A DNA stretch of 64,000 nucleotides from Actinokineospora enzanensis DSM 44649 (GTDB lineage Bacteria; Actinomycetota; Actinomycetes; Mycobacteriales; Pseudonocardiaceae): the NCBI RefSeq assembly GCF_000374445.1, contig NZ_KB894417.1, positions 1-64,000 on the forward strand. Reading direction: 5' to 3'. A program made the translations under genes and the position numbers. Position 1 is the stretch's first letter. The number at the start of each line of letters is the position of its first letter. The notes beneath the pieces were generated by a model. The model had not been told where the DNA came from, ran no database searches, and was given only the letters and a program-made list of their open reading frames with translations. Positions 1 to 8,309 of this stretch are shown here, in pieces.

Positions 1-210
1 CGCCGCCGCGGCCAACGCCAGCAACGACCCCACCGGATACCGCACACCCCGCCGATCCCGCGGATCAGGCACCCGAGCCAGATAATCCCGCAGGTCAGCC
101 ACCCACTCCACACCCCGCCCCGGCACCACACCCAGGGCCAGACGATCGAACGCAGCAGGCATCAGGCAGGATTCCACCACGGGCACGGCTCTCCAACGAT
201 CATGCGACAT
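1..210 (-). CDS. Transposase N-terminus, ISAs1-like, cut by window edge
   Basis: Minus-strand reading frame open from an ATG at 210 to the left edge. The translation contains VADLRDYLARVPDPRDRRGV followed by RYPVGSLLALAAA, which matches the N-terminal domain (DDE_Tnp_1-associated) of ISAs1-type transposases, where a PDPRxxRGxRY motif precedes a small hydrophobic helix. Only the first 70 codons are visible, so the DDE catalytic residues cannot be checked. An internal ATG at 162 is an equally possible start. Whether the element is intact depends on sequence to the left of the window. Confidence 0.6.
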   Translation of the reverse strand, partial: MSHDRWRAVPVVESCLMPAAFDRLALGVVPGRGVEWVADLRDYLARVPDPRDRRGVRYPVGSLLALAAAA

Positions 211-679
211 CAGCAATCACATGATCAACGAGACCGTGCCCGACCCATACACCGGGCAACCGACTTTGCCGACCCCCTGCCGGGAGGGAGGGGGCGTGCC
301 CTGGGGCGGCTCGCGCGGGGGAGAGATCGAATTCGCCGGGGCAGGGCGGGCCGCTGGTCGCGGAGGCTTGGCGTGGGTTGTCCACAAGGGGGCGAACTCG
401 TCCACAGGGGCGACCGAGGGGTATTGACAGGGCGGCGTGATCGTTAATCTTCCTATGGGCCCGCCCCCGGGTGGGTGGGGGCGTGTTTTGCGGTGCGGGG
501 ATGGGCGGGAAAAGAGACCGGGGTCATTCGATTGTGTGAGTGGGATCGAGTTGTGCACAGGGCTGCGGAGTTGTCCACAGGCATGGACGGAAGGCGTCGA
601 CCGGGCGGCGGAATCGGTAGCGTCGGCGGGGTGGGGTGTTCGCGGCGAAAAACAGGGGGCGGGCGTGGACTGGTCGGGG
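211..679. other. Intergenic region with DnaA-box-like 9-mers
   Basis: No convincing gene; the open frames here are shadows without homology that I recognise. It holds TTGTCCACA at 378-386 and 571-579, a one-mismatch TTGTGCACA at 551-559, a CGTCCACAGG variant near 399 and TTGACA at 425-430. These are the same word types that build the repeat array at 30.7-31.8 kb, so this looks like a degenerate copy of that element. Confidence 0.5.
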
Positions 680-1708
680 TCAGCGGAGTGCGGCGATGAG
701 GAGTACCGGGTTGACACCCGCAGCTTCGGCGAGGTCGCGGACTATCTGGGGCATGGGGACCAGTGGGTGGGTCTCGCGGGTCGGGGGCATGGCCTCGTCG
801 CCGCCGAAGAGGGTCAACGGGGTGCTGGCGGGGCCCAAGTGATAGACGCGCCAGCGGGGGACGGTGGACTCGGCAATCGCGATCCGGGAGTCGGCCACCA
901 GGATCACGGTGGACTTCTTGGCGTTGCGGGCGATGACGACGCACGGGGCGCCCGCGATCGTGGCGGCGCGGGCGGCGAAGCGGCGGGGGTTGCGGAACTC
1001 GCCGTCGACGACCCAGGCGCCGTCGTGACGTTCGGCGGGGATCTCGGCGTCGGTGAACTTCTCGCGCAGGAGCGCGTCGGGGTCGTCCTCCGCGGTCAGT
1101 GCCAGGTCGATCAGGGCGCGCAGCTCGCCGTCGCCGACGGTGCTGGCCTGGGGGTGGTGGGCGGTGTGGAAGCGGTCGACGAGAGCCGGGTCGGCGAGGG
1201 CGATCCGGTCGCGGGTGTCGCGCCAGACGTCGGCGGCGACGTGGTCGCGTTCCGCGACACCGTCGGGTTTGGTGTCCTGGCGCAGCAGGGCGACGCACAG
1301 GGCGCCCAGCGCGACCGCGAACTCGGTCACCGGACCGGGCAGGGCGGCGTACTCGTCGTCGGTCGGCAGCAGCACGGTCACCAGGGCCGCGAGCTCGGCG
1401 CGCCAGCTCTCGTCGCGTTCCCAGACGCCGTGCGCGAGGAGTTCGACGTAGAGGACGGTGACGAGGGTGCGCAGCTCCATCGGCTGCGGGTCGGCGACGA
1501 CCGCGCGGCCCAGCTTGCCGGTGCGGCGCCGCCACGCGGCCGCGTCGGTCGGAGTCGGGATGGTCGTGCCGCGGTACACGAGGTCGGTCAGGCCGGGGCC
1601 GAGGGACGAGTCGGGTTCGGCCAGCGCGCGCAGCAGGTCGGTCTCGAACTGCCTGCCCAGGGTGTCGTCGGTGAACAGGAGCGCGGGATCAAGATCGGGC
1701 AGACGCAT
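680..1708 (-). CDS. Conserved-looking protein of unknown function
   Basis: 342 residues starting at ATG 1708 with a weak GCGGGA site upstream. I do not recognise the family. The protein is soluble, without a signal peptide or membrane segment. The N-terminal half is helical and acidic; the C-terminal half (about residues 225-310) alternates hydrophobic strands such as PCVVIARNAKKSTVILVADS. It ends in LLIAALR. It lies 82 bp downstream of the sigma-factor/integrase fusion on the same strand and might be cotranscribed. Codon use fits the neighbourhood, so the frame is very likely real. Confidence 0.7.
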   Translation of the reverse strand: MRLPDLDPALLFTDDTLGRQFETDLLRALAEPDSSLGPGLTDLVYRGTTIPTPTDAAAWRRRTGKLGRAVVADPQPMELRTLVTVLYVELLAHGVWERDESWRAELAALVTVLLPTDDEYAALPGPVTEFAVALGALCVALLRQDTKPDGVAERDHVAADVWRDTRDRIALADPALVDRFHTAHHPQASTVGDGELRALIDLALTAEDDPDALLREKFTDAEIPAERHDGAWVVDGEFRNPRRFAARAATIAGAPCVVIARNAKKSTVILVADSRIAIAESTVPRWRVYHLGPASTPLTLFGGDEAMPPTRETHPLVPMPQIVRDLAEAAGVNPVLLIAALR

Positions 1709-1790
1709 TCCCGCATCGTGTCCTCCCCGGGGCCCCGCTGTGCGGCATCAGTGAGGAACTCCACTCGAAGATGGGGCGTAGCTCGTACGC

Positions 1791-3707
1791 TCACGTCTCC
1801 CGCGGCCTCAGCTGTCGGAGCGTGTACCCGTTGGGGTGTAAGGCTTTGGTGGATTGTTTGAACAGATACTCAGCACGCTCGTAGGACAGACGGGTGTGAC
1901 CTGTGTCGGGGCAGCGGTCGCGCGCGTTCGTGGAGCGGCGTTCGGTGACGAACACCGGACCGCGGGTGCGAGCGCCGAGGAGTGCGGGGAGCAAGCGGGC
2001 AGTCCCGGCACGCCAGGCAATCCACCCCGACCCGGTACGCGCGCGCCGGTCGTCCAGATCGAGGTCCTCGATATCCAGCGACAGCACTGCCCGGACAGGA
2101 GCGGCGGACTCACGCAACAGCAACCACAACACACGCTCGCGCACCGGCAGGTCGCGGTCGAACAGCGCGGCCAGCCGGTCGTCGGGGATGGACTCGGTGG
2201 GCGCGCCGGTCTCGGCAAGCCGGGGCAGGTCGTCGGCCAGGTGTGCGGCGTCCGCCCACAGCGCGAACATCCGCAACGCCGAGCGGTGCCGGTTCCAGGT
2301 CTTCGGCGAGGCGGTCCCCCACGCGGACCGGAACGCCCGGTGCACCTCCGCGGCCGTCATCGCCGACAGCGGGACCCGCTCCCCCACCGTGAGCCGCAAC
2401 CGCCGCAGGGTCTGGCCGTACGAGCGGAGCGTGTCGGGCCCGAGGTCGTCGCGGGCGAGAAAGGCGTCCGCGGTCGCGCCGAGAGTCGGACCCGCGGTCT
2501 CGTCGGCGGCGAGGTCGTCCGCGCGGCGCAGCAGGAACGCGCGCTCAGCGGCGTTCACGGTCAGACCCGCGGCGCGTTCGAACTCACGGCGGGCATCGAC
2601 CGTGCGTCCCAGCCGCACCAGAAGATCGCCGCGCACGCCCGGGAGCAGGTGGTACTCACGCAGCGCCGGATCGTCGGCCAGCGTGTCGACCAACGCCAGC
2701 CCCGCCGCGGGCCCGTGCGCCATGCCGACCGCGACGGCCTGGTTGAGCCGCACGACCGGCGTGGGCACCTGCCGCGCCAACGCCTCGTAGAGCGCGGCGA
2801 TCTGCGCCCAGTCGGTGTCCTCGGCCCGGCTCGCCCGCGCATGGCACACCGCGATGGCGGCCTGCAGCACATACGGGCCGGGCGGGCCGCCGATCTCACG
2901 CGCCCGCAGCAACGCGGTGAAACCCCGCCGGATCAGCAGCGGATCCCACCGGCCCCGGTTCTGCTCGTGCAGCTGGACCGGCTCCCCCGACGGCCCGGTG
3001 CGCGCCGCCGAGCGGGAGGCCTGGATCTCCATCAACGCGACCAGCCCGTGCGCCTCGGCGGCGTCCGGCACGAGATCGGCGAGCAACCGCCCGAGCCGCA
3101 ACGCCTCCAGGCACAGGCCGGGGCGCAGCAGGTCGTCGCCGGAGGTCGCCGAGTAGCCCTCGTTGAACACGAGGTAGACGACCTCCAGCACCGATGACAA
3201 CCGCTCGGCCGGGTCCGCGGGCAGGTCGAACCCGACCCCGGCCAGCGCCCGCTTGGCGGCGGCGACCCGGCGCGCGATCACCGGCGGGTCGACCAGGAAG
3301 GCGCGGGCGATCTCCTCCACGGTGAGCCCACCCACGAGCCGCAGCGTCAACGCGACGCGCTCGCGGGTGGGCAGCACCGGGTGGCAGGACAGGAACATCA
3401 GCCGCAGCACGTCGTCCGGCGCCTCGGCGGGCGCGGACTCCGGTTCGCGGGCCAACTCCTCCTGCTTGCGGGCCAGCCGCTCGGCCCGCCGGAGGTGGTC
3501 GACGGCGCGCCGCTTGGCAACGGCGGTCAACCAGGCCCCGGGGTTGTCCGAGATCCCGGACTCCGGCCACTGTTCGAGGGCCGCGACCAGGGTGTCGTGG
3601 GCCAGCTCCTCGGCCAGGCCGACATCGCGCACCAGCCGGGTCAGCGCGCCGACCACCTTGGCGGCCTCCAGCCTCCAGACGGCCTCCACCGCCCGGCGGA
3701 CGTCCAT
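1791..3707 (-). CDS. ECF42-type sigma factor fused to a truncated tyrosine-recombinase domain
   Basis: 638 residues. Residues 1 to about 400 read as a complete ECF42-type sigma factor: sigma-2 region with NPGAWLTAVAKRRAVDHLRR, sigma-4 region with LTVEEIARAFLVDPPVIARR, and the long SnoaL-free C-terminal TPR-like extension (VVYLVFNEGYSA, PVVRLNQAVAVG) typical of ECF42. From about residue 410 a second module begins: a SAM-like core-binding segment (DTLRSYGQTLRRL), the arm around the first catalytic Arg (APVRAVLSLDIEDLDL), TARLLPALLGARTRGPVF, and LSYERAEYLF. The frame stops at TLRQLRPRET, exactly where tyrosine recombinases have HxLRH, so the His-x-x-Arg, His/Trp and Tyr residues are missing. The sigma half is probably functional; the recombinase half cannot be catalytic. 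Its start ATG immediately follows the TAG of the DGPF partner gene. Confidence 0.85.
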   Translation of the reverse strand: MDVRRAVEAVWRLEAAKVVGALTRLVRDVGLAEELAHDTLVAALEQWPESGISDNPGAWLTAVAKRRAVDHLRRAERLARKQEELAREPESAPAEAPDDVLRLMFLSCHPVLPTRERVALTLRLVGGLTVEEIARAFLVDPPVIARRVAAAKRALAGVGFDLPADPAERLSSVLEVVYLVFNEGYSATSGDDLLRPGLCLEALRLGRLLADLVPDAAEAHGLVALMEIQASRSAARTGPSGEPVQLHEQNRGRWDPLLIRRGFTALLRAREIGGPPGPYVLQAAIAVCHARASRAEDTDWAQIAALYEALARQVPTPVVRLNQAVAVGMAHGPAAGLALVDTLADDPALREYHLLPGVRGDLLVRLGRTVDARREFERAAGLTVNAAERAFLLRRADDLAADETAGPTLGATADAFLARDDLGPDTLRSYGQTLRRLRLTVGERVPLSAMTAAEVHRAFRSAWGTASPKTWNRHRSALRMFALWADAAHLADDLPRLAETGAPTESIPDDRLAALFDRDLPVRERVLWLLLRESAAPVRAVLSLDIEDLDLDDRRARTGSGWIAWRAGTARLLPALLGARTRGPVFVTERRSTNARDRCPDTGHTRLSYERAEYLFKQSTKALHPNGYTLRQLRPRET

Positions 3708-4037
3708 CTACGGGCCGAAGACCTGCTGGACGACGCTCACCCCGTCACCGACGATCCGGCGGAAGCGGCGGGCCAGCTCCAGGGCCTCCTCCTCGGAGCG
3801 CACCTCGATCAGGGCGAACCCGGCGACGACCTCCTTGGCCTCGGTGAACGGGCCGTCGGTGACGGTGATCTCGTCGCCCGTGGAGGTGAGCCGCAGGCCG
3901 GTCGGGGCGAGCCCGCCGGTGGCGAGCAGGACACCGGTCGCGGTCATCTCCTCGATGAACTTGCCCATCTCGGTGAACAGGCGCTCGTCGGGCGGGGTCT
4001 CGGCGCCGGTGGCCAGGGACGTCATCAGGTAACGCAT
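3708..4037 (-). CDS. YCII-related DGPF-domain protein (ECF42 partner)
   Basis: 109 residues, ATG at 4037 preceded by GGAGCG. It contains the signature DGPFTEAKEVVAGFALIEV that names the DGPF/YCII family, plus a GGLAP loop. Genes of this family are regularly found next to ECF42 sigma factors, and here the TAG stop abuts the ATG of the sigma factor, so the two are one transcriptional and translational unit. The molecular role of DGPF proteins is not settled; small-molecule binding or a simple catalytic role has been proposed by analogy with YciI. Divergent from the DUF998 gene across a palindrome at 4101-4134. Confidence 0.9.
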   Translation of the reverse strand: MRYLMTSLATGAETPPDERLFTEMGKFIEEMTATGVLLATGGLAPTGLRLTSTGDEITVTDGPFTEAKEVVAGFALIEVRSEEEALELARRFRRIVGDGVSVVQQVFGP

Positions 4038-4100
4038 GGGTCGCTCCGCTCTCTCGGGTGTCCGGCGTGGCTGCCGCACACCCCGACGTCGAACGAGTGT

Positions 4101-4134
4101 ATGTGACAGGGAATGGCCGCATTCCCTGTCACAT
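4101..4134. promoter_or_regulatory. Perfect 15-bp inverted repeat in a divergent promoter region
   Basis: ATGTGACAGGGAATG (4101-4115) and its exact complement (4120-4134) are separated by GCCG. It lies midway in the 146-bp gap between two divergent genes (starts at 4037 minus and 4184 plus), so it cannot be a terminator of either and is best read as an operator controlling one or both promoters. The binding protein is unknown. Confidence 0.6.
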
Positions 4135-4183
4135 GAGCCAGGGCGACGTGTGGGCAGATCCCCACCTGGAAGGAACCGACCCC

Positions 4184-4783
4184 ATGACCGCCATCGCCAC
4201 CCCCACCCCCGTTCGCGTCGCCCCACTGGCGGGCGTGCTCGCCGCGCCGCTCTGGTCGATCGTGTCGCTGACCCAGGCGGCGACGCGGGAGGGTTTCGAC
4301 CTGACCCGCCACCCGCTCAGCGCGTTGAGCAACGGCTCGCCGGGCTGGCTCCAGATCGCCAACTTCGTCGTCGCGGGCGTGCTGATGTTCGTCGGCGCGA
4401 GCGCGCTACCCGGCACCTGGGCACCGCGCCTGGTGCGGCTGGCGGGCGTCGGCATGGTCGCCGCGGGCGTGTTCACCATGGACGCGGGCGGCGGCTTCCC
4501 CGTCGGCACCCCCACCCCGACCACACTGAGCTGGCACGGCTACGGCCACATGGCCGCGGGCACGCTCACGTTCGCCACCCTGATCGCCGCCTGCTACGTC
4601 CTCGCCCGCCACCTGCCCGGCCGCGCGGCGTGGCTCGCCCGCGCCGCGGGTACGGCCCTGCTGATCGGCGACCTGTGGGCGATGTCGGGTGCCCCGGCGG
4701 GTTCTCTGACCCTCGCCATCGGAGCAATCGCCGCGATGGCCTGCGTGTCAGTCGTGACCGCCCGCTACCGCACCGGTTCCTGA
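4184..4783 (+). CDS. DUF998 integral membrane protein
   Basis: 199 residues, ATG 4184 with GGAAGGA ten bases upstream. Hydropathy by eye gives six membrane spans; the pattern (APLWSIVSLTQAATREGFDLTRHPLSAL near the N-terminus, a lumen-facing His in WHGYGHMAAG, repeated AGV/MVAAG spans) matches the DUF998 family. Function of the family is unknown. Divergent from the ECF42/DGPF pair, with which it may share an operator. A 13-bp perfect hairpin follows seven bases after the stop. Confidence 0.85.
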   Translation: MTAIATPTPVRVAPLAGVLAAPLWSIVSLTQAATREGFDLTRHPLSALSNGSPGWLQIANFVVAGVLMFVGASALPGTWAPRLVRLAGVGMVAAGVFTMDAGGGFPVGTPTPTTLSWHGYGHMAAGTLTFATLIAACYVLARHLPGRAAWLARAAGTALLIGDLWAMSGAPAGSLTLAIGAIAAMACVSVVTARYRTGS

Positions 4784-4789
4784 CCCCGC

Positions 4790-4817
4790 TACGGCCTGCT
4801 CGCCCGAGCAGGCCGTA
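4790..4817 (+). terminator. Hairpin terminator after the DUF998 gene
   Basis: TACGGCCTGCTCG (4790-4802) pairs perfectly with CGAGCAGGCCGTA (4805-4817) across a CC loop centre, seven bases after the stop codon. There is no T-run, as is usual for actinomycete terminators. Confidence 0.7.
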
Positions 4818-4915
4818 CACGATCTCGATGACGACCGAGAAACCCGGTCCCACGAACAACACCACCCGCCACACGGGCAGTCGCCTGGACCCCGCAGCGG
4901 GCGACACCCTCATGA

Positions 4916-5755
4916 TCACCCGATCAGCCCGGTCACCCCGCACACTTCGCCGATCAACGCGAGCGAGTCGAGCGGCGGCAACGCCCGGTGCCGGACCGAC
5001 CGGGCGTCCCGCTCGTGGCCGCGCACGTCGTCCGGCCGATGCACCCACATCCCGACGAACCGGTTGTCGACCAATGCCGTTCGCAGCCCCAGGGAATCGA
5101 GAATCGCGGTATCCCCGCCCAGACCGGGATGCCAGCCCGCTTCCAGCGGAAGAACCCGGAGGTCGACGTCGGGCAGGCGCGCGACCTCGGCCAGGTATTC
5201 CAGCTGTGCGGTCGCGATAGCGTCGCCACCGATGCGCTGCCGGAGCGCGGCCTCACCGAGCACCACGGTCAACGCGACTGCTTGATGCCTGGTGAGAACC
5301 TTCTGCCGTTCGGTCTGCGCGGCCGCACCCACGCTGATCTCCTGATCCGATTTCCCCTCGGCCCGGAGAACCACGGCGGTGGTCGCGGGAGTCCGCAACA
5401 GGTCGGGAATCATCTCGCAACAGACATACGTGATCCGCGTGGCAACACGCTCGAACTCACGACGCGCCGCACGCTGGACCTCCCGCTCCCCCGCCGACGC
5501 GGCGATCCAACAACCCCCGTCGGACTCCCGCGCCAACGCCATGGCCTGGGCGAACACCGACCGCCGCGCCCCGAGCGCCCCCAACACATACCCGGCGTGC
5601 TCCGGCGCGGGCACCCGTTCCCCACTTTCCCACCGCGACAACGTCGGCGCGTCCCGCCCCACCATCAACCCGAGCTTGTGCAGCGAAAGCCCACTCTCCT
5701 TCCGCGCCTGCCGCAACAACAATCCCAACGCGATCGCTTGAGGTGTCCTCGCCAC
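4916..5755 (-). CDS. XRE-family regulator with DUF5753 (Scr1-type)
   Basis: 279 residues from GTG 5755, preceded by GGTGAGG. An N-terminal helix-turn-helix (LLLRQARKESGLSLHKLGLM, then VGRDAPTLSRWESGERVP) is followed by a DUF5753 domain from about residue 95 (ITYVCCEMIPDLLRTPATT, VVLGEAALRQRIGG, LRVLPLEAGWHPGL). Such proteins are abundant in actinomycetes, often paired with a small DUF397 gene; none is visible beside this one. Likely a local or developmental transcription regulator. The 130 bp between it and the DUF998 gene hold only the hairpin. Confidence 0.88.
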   Translation of the reverse strand: MARTPQAIALGLLLRQARKESGLSLHKLGLMVGRDAPTLSRWESGERVPAPEHAGYVLGALGARRSVFAQAMALARESDGGCWIAASAGEREVQRAARREFERVATRITYVCCEMIPDLLRTPATTAVVLRAEGKSDQEISVGAAAQTERQKVLTRHQAVALTVVLGEAALRQRIGGDAIATAQLEYLAEVARLPDVDLRVLPLEAGWHPGLGGDTAILDSLGLRTALVDNRFVGMWVHRPDDVRGHERDARSVRHRALPPLDSLALIGEVCGVTGLIG

Positions 5756-5888
5756 GCATCCTCACCAAGGCTCTCATTCCTGAAGACCCGTTCGCGGGCC
5801 CGATTCCGGGGCCGACCGCCCGGGAATCAGAGTGGCGCGTGGCCGCCAACAGGTGAAGCGACACGGCTTCATAGCCGCCACGAACGCG

Positions 5889-5923
5889 CAAGCGGCCTAG
5901 GACACATTGTCCTAGGCCGCTTG
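5889..5923 (-). terminator. Strong hairpin terminator of the XRE-TPR gene
   Basis: CAAGCGGCCTAGGACA (5889-5904) and its perfect 16-base complement (5908-5923) enclose a 3-base loop. It sits just downstream of the minus-strand stop at 5934. Confidence 0.75.
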
Positions 5924-5933
5924 TTCCTGTCCG

Positions 5934-7154
5934 TCAGACCTCGATTTCGAGGCGGTCCGCCAGTTGCTGGACCGGCGCCCGGCGCCTTTTGGCTCGTTCG
6001 GCGAGTTCACGAACGGTCTGACGCCCGAGCGTGTGGTACCGGAGCCATTCCGGGGTGACGCGTTCGGCTTCGAGCAACCGGTCCACGGCCGCCTCGTCCT
6101 GATCGAGTTCGCTGTGCGCGATGGCCAGGTCCAGCAGGTAGCGGGACCGCCAGGTGGGCGGCACCCAGCCATCGGCGGGCACGTCGTCCGCCAACACCAG
6201 TGCCCGGTCGAACCGCTCGGTCTCCACCGCGGCGTTAACCGCGGCGATGCCCGCGTTGGTGGGGCCGAACGGGGTGGCGTAGAGGTTGTGATCACGGCCG
6301 ACCCGGGCGGCCGCCATCCGGGCCAGTCCCAGGTGCTCCTCGCCGCGATCGGCGTGCTTGTCCCGCACGGCCGCGCTCGCCGCCCGCAGCATCAGGATTC
6401 CCCATACCGCCACGCGGCGCGGCGCGTCCCGGATGAAGTCGGGGTCCAACGCCGCGGCCTGCCGCAACGCCGCCGCCTCCGCGTCGGCCAGGCGTCCCTG
6501 TTTGAGGAAGACCCACGACAACGCCGAGACGTTCATGGCGTGCAGCAGCTCATCGTCCGACCGCTCGGCGGCTTCCTGGGCCCGAACCAGGCCGAGGTAG
6601 CCCAGGTCGGGCTTCCCGAGCCCGGTCATCATGGTCGACGCGATCTGCAGGACCTCCGACAACAGACCGAAGGCGGCGACCTGGTCGGCTCCGGACAGGG
6701 CGTGCGTGGCCGCGCGCGCTTCGGCCAGCAGTCCGGGCAACATCGCCCCGAGCTGGGCGAAGCTGCCGTGCTGCCGGATCCGCTCCGCCTCGACCAGCGC
6801 CACCCTCAGCTGCCCGATGTCCGGCGGCTGGTCGTCGAAGACGTTGTCATCGCCCAATCCCGGGAAATAGTCCAGCGCGCTCAGCTCGTCGCGGATGGCC
6901 AGGATGCCGACCGCTTCCTCGTCCACGCCCGCCTGGATGGCGCCCACCTGGCCGAGCAACTGGGAGAGCTCGATGTCGAGCGCCCGCGCCATCCGGGTCA
7001 GCGAGCTCATACTCGCGGTGTGCCGGACCTCCTGCTCCAGCTTTCGCACCAGATCGGCGCTGACCTCGGCCCGTTCGGCCAGCTGCTCCTGGGTGAGCTG
7101 GCGCCGTTTGCGCGCCCGTTTGATCCGCACGCCCAGACTCGCATCGTCACTCAC
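5934..7154 (-). CDS. XRE-family regulator with TPR-like C-terminal domain
   Basis: 406 residues when started at GTG 7154, which has GGAGGTG upstream; longer starts would run into the divergent gene. The HTH lies at residues 8-62 (IKRARKRRQLTQEQLAERAE, VSADLVRKLEQEVRH). The remainder is an all-helical array resembling the TPR domains of signal-responsive XRE regulators (LVRAQEAAERSDDELLHAMN, VFLKQGRLADAEAAALRQAA). Divergently transcribed from another TPR protein at 7309, with which it shares a 154-bp promoter region; the pairing suggests a common circuit. Regulated genes are not evident from sequence. Confidence 0.85.
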   Translation of the reverse strand: MSDDASLGVRIKRARKRRQLTQEQLAERAEVSADLVRKLEQEVRHTASMSSLTRMARALDIELSQLLGQVGAIQAGVDEEAVGILAIRDELSALDYFPGLGDDNVFDDQPPDIGQLRVALVEAERIRQHGSFAQLGAMLPGLLAEARAATHALSGADQVAAFGLLSEVLQIASTMMTGLGKPDLGYLGLVRAQEAAERSDDELLHAMNVSALSWVFLKQGRLADAEAAALRQAAALDPDFIRDAPRRVAVWGILMLRAASAAVRDKHADRGEEHLGLARMAAARVGRDHNLYATPFGPTNAGIAAVNAAVETERFDRALVLADDVPADGWVPPTWRSRYLLDLAIAHSELDQDEAAVDRLLEAERVTPEWLRYHTLGRQTVRELAERAKRRRAPVQQLADRLEIEV

Positions 7155-7308
7155 GGCGTTGTTCACCTCCGAAGGAGACACGGCCGTCACCTCACGGTAC
7201 GGGTTCACCGGGCTCCGGCAAGCCTGCCGACGCGGATCAGACTTCTCCGGCACGCGGGCTCGTGCCGCTACCGTGGGCTCATCCCACCCGTTCGAAGGGG
7301 GTGACGAC

Positions 7309-8307
7309 GTGGAACGGCAGATGTTTCTGCGGCTGCTCGCGGGATCCGTCGCCGGGGCGGCATTCATCGATGCGCCTGACCTGAGCGCAGCACGACCGTC
7401 TCGGCTCGGGCAGACCGACGTGGATCAGGTGCGCGGGATGGCGCGCGTGTTCGCCGGGCTCGACCACCAGGTAGGCAGCGGGCTGTCCGCGCAGGCGGTC
7501 GTGGCGCAGCTCGACAGCTCGGCACAGTTGTTGCACGGCCGGTTCGGCGCCGAGACGACCCGGCTTCGGTTGTTCTCCGCCGTCGCCGATCTCGCCGATG
7601 TCGCGGGTGGAATGTGTTTCGACGCGGGCAGACACACCGAGGCCGAGCGTTGTTTCCGGTTCGCCGTCGGTGCCGCCGTCGAGGCCGGCGACTGGGACAT
7701 GCGAGCCAAGGCGCTGTCCGGGTTGGCGAATCTCGCCGTGCATCAGGAACGGCCAGACGACGCGTTGAGCTACGCCGAGGCCGCGCTGGTGCGGGCCGAC
7801 CGGCTCGACCCGGTGGTGCGGGCAGTCACGCACTCGCGACATGCCCGAGCCCTCGGATCGGCCGGTCGGCACCGGGAGAACGACTGTCTGGCCGCCGTGG
7901 ACCGGGCGAGGGGGGCGTTCACCCGCACCGGCGACGAGCCGGAGTGGGTCTCCTACTACAGCCCCGCTCACCTCGACCGCGATCTCGGTCGGGCCTTCCT
8001 GAACCTGGCCCTGGAAGGCGGCGACCACACCGCCGCCCAGGCACATCTCACCGCCGCGGTCGCGGGCTTCCCGGACACGGCCTCCCGGGGCAGGACCCTG
8101 GCCATCGCCAACCTCGCGCACCTCACCATGGTGCGCGACGACCCGCGCCACGCCGCCGCGCTCGGTCATAGCGCGCTCGACGGGCTCGGTTCAATCCGGT
8201 CGGACCGCGTCGCCGAGGCGCTGCGTCGGATGCGGCGAGCGGGCGCCAGGCACAACGACATCCCCGCGGTGCGGGAACTGAACCACCGTGTCCTGAGCGC
8301 GGTATAG
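7309..8307 (+). CDS. TPR-like regulatory protein lacking a DNA-binding domain
   Basis: 332 residues from GTG 7309 (GAAGGGGGTG upstream). It begins MERQMFLRLLAGSVAGAAF, a Tat-like or single-span N-terminus often seen directly after the HTH in actinomycete XRE-TPR proteins, then four to five helical repeats (ALSGLANLAVHQERPDDALS, AVTHSRHARALGSAGRHREN, FPDTASRGRTLAIANLAHLT). There is no helix-turn-helix. It may act as a partner or sensor for the divergent XRE-TPR protein. Function is inferred only from domain resemblance. Confidence 0.8.
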   Translation: MERQMFLRLLAGSVAGAAFIDAPDLSAARPSRLGQTDVDQVRGMARVFAGLDHQVGSGLSAQAVVAQLDSSAQLLHGRFGAETTRLRLFSAVADLADVAGGMCFDAGRHTEAERCFRFAVGAAVEAGDWDMRAKALSGLANLAVHQERPDDALSYAEAALVRADRLDPVVRAVTHSRHARALGSAGRHRENDCLAAVDRARGAFTRTGDEPEWVSYYSPAHLDRDLGRAFLNLALEGGDHTAAQAHLTAAVAGFPDTASRGRTLAIANLAHLTMVRDDPRHAAALGHSALDGLGSIRSDRVAEALRRMRRAGARHNDIPAVRELNHRVLSAV

Positions 8308-8309
8308 CG

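Noticed and set aside
437-1861. Long plus-strand frame opposite the gene at 680-1708
   Set aside because: It is the antisense shadow of two minus-strand genes; its composition (Gly/Ala/Arg runs) follows high GC third-position bias and it has no ribosome site or family resemblance.
4784-4915. Short minus-strand frame with a membrane-like segment (VWRVVLFVGPGFSVVIEIVY)
   Set aside because: It has a plausible start near 4913 but continues far into the antisense of the DUF998 gene and overlaps its terminator; no ribosome site or family match.
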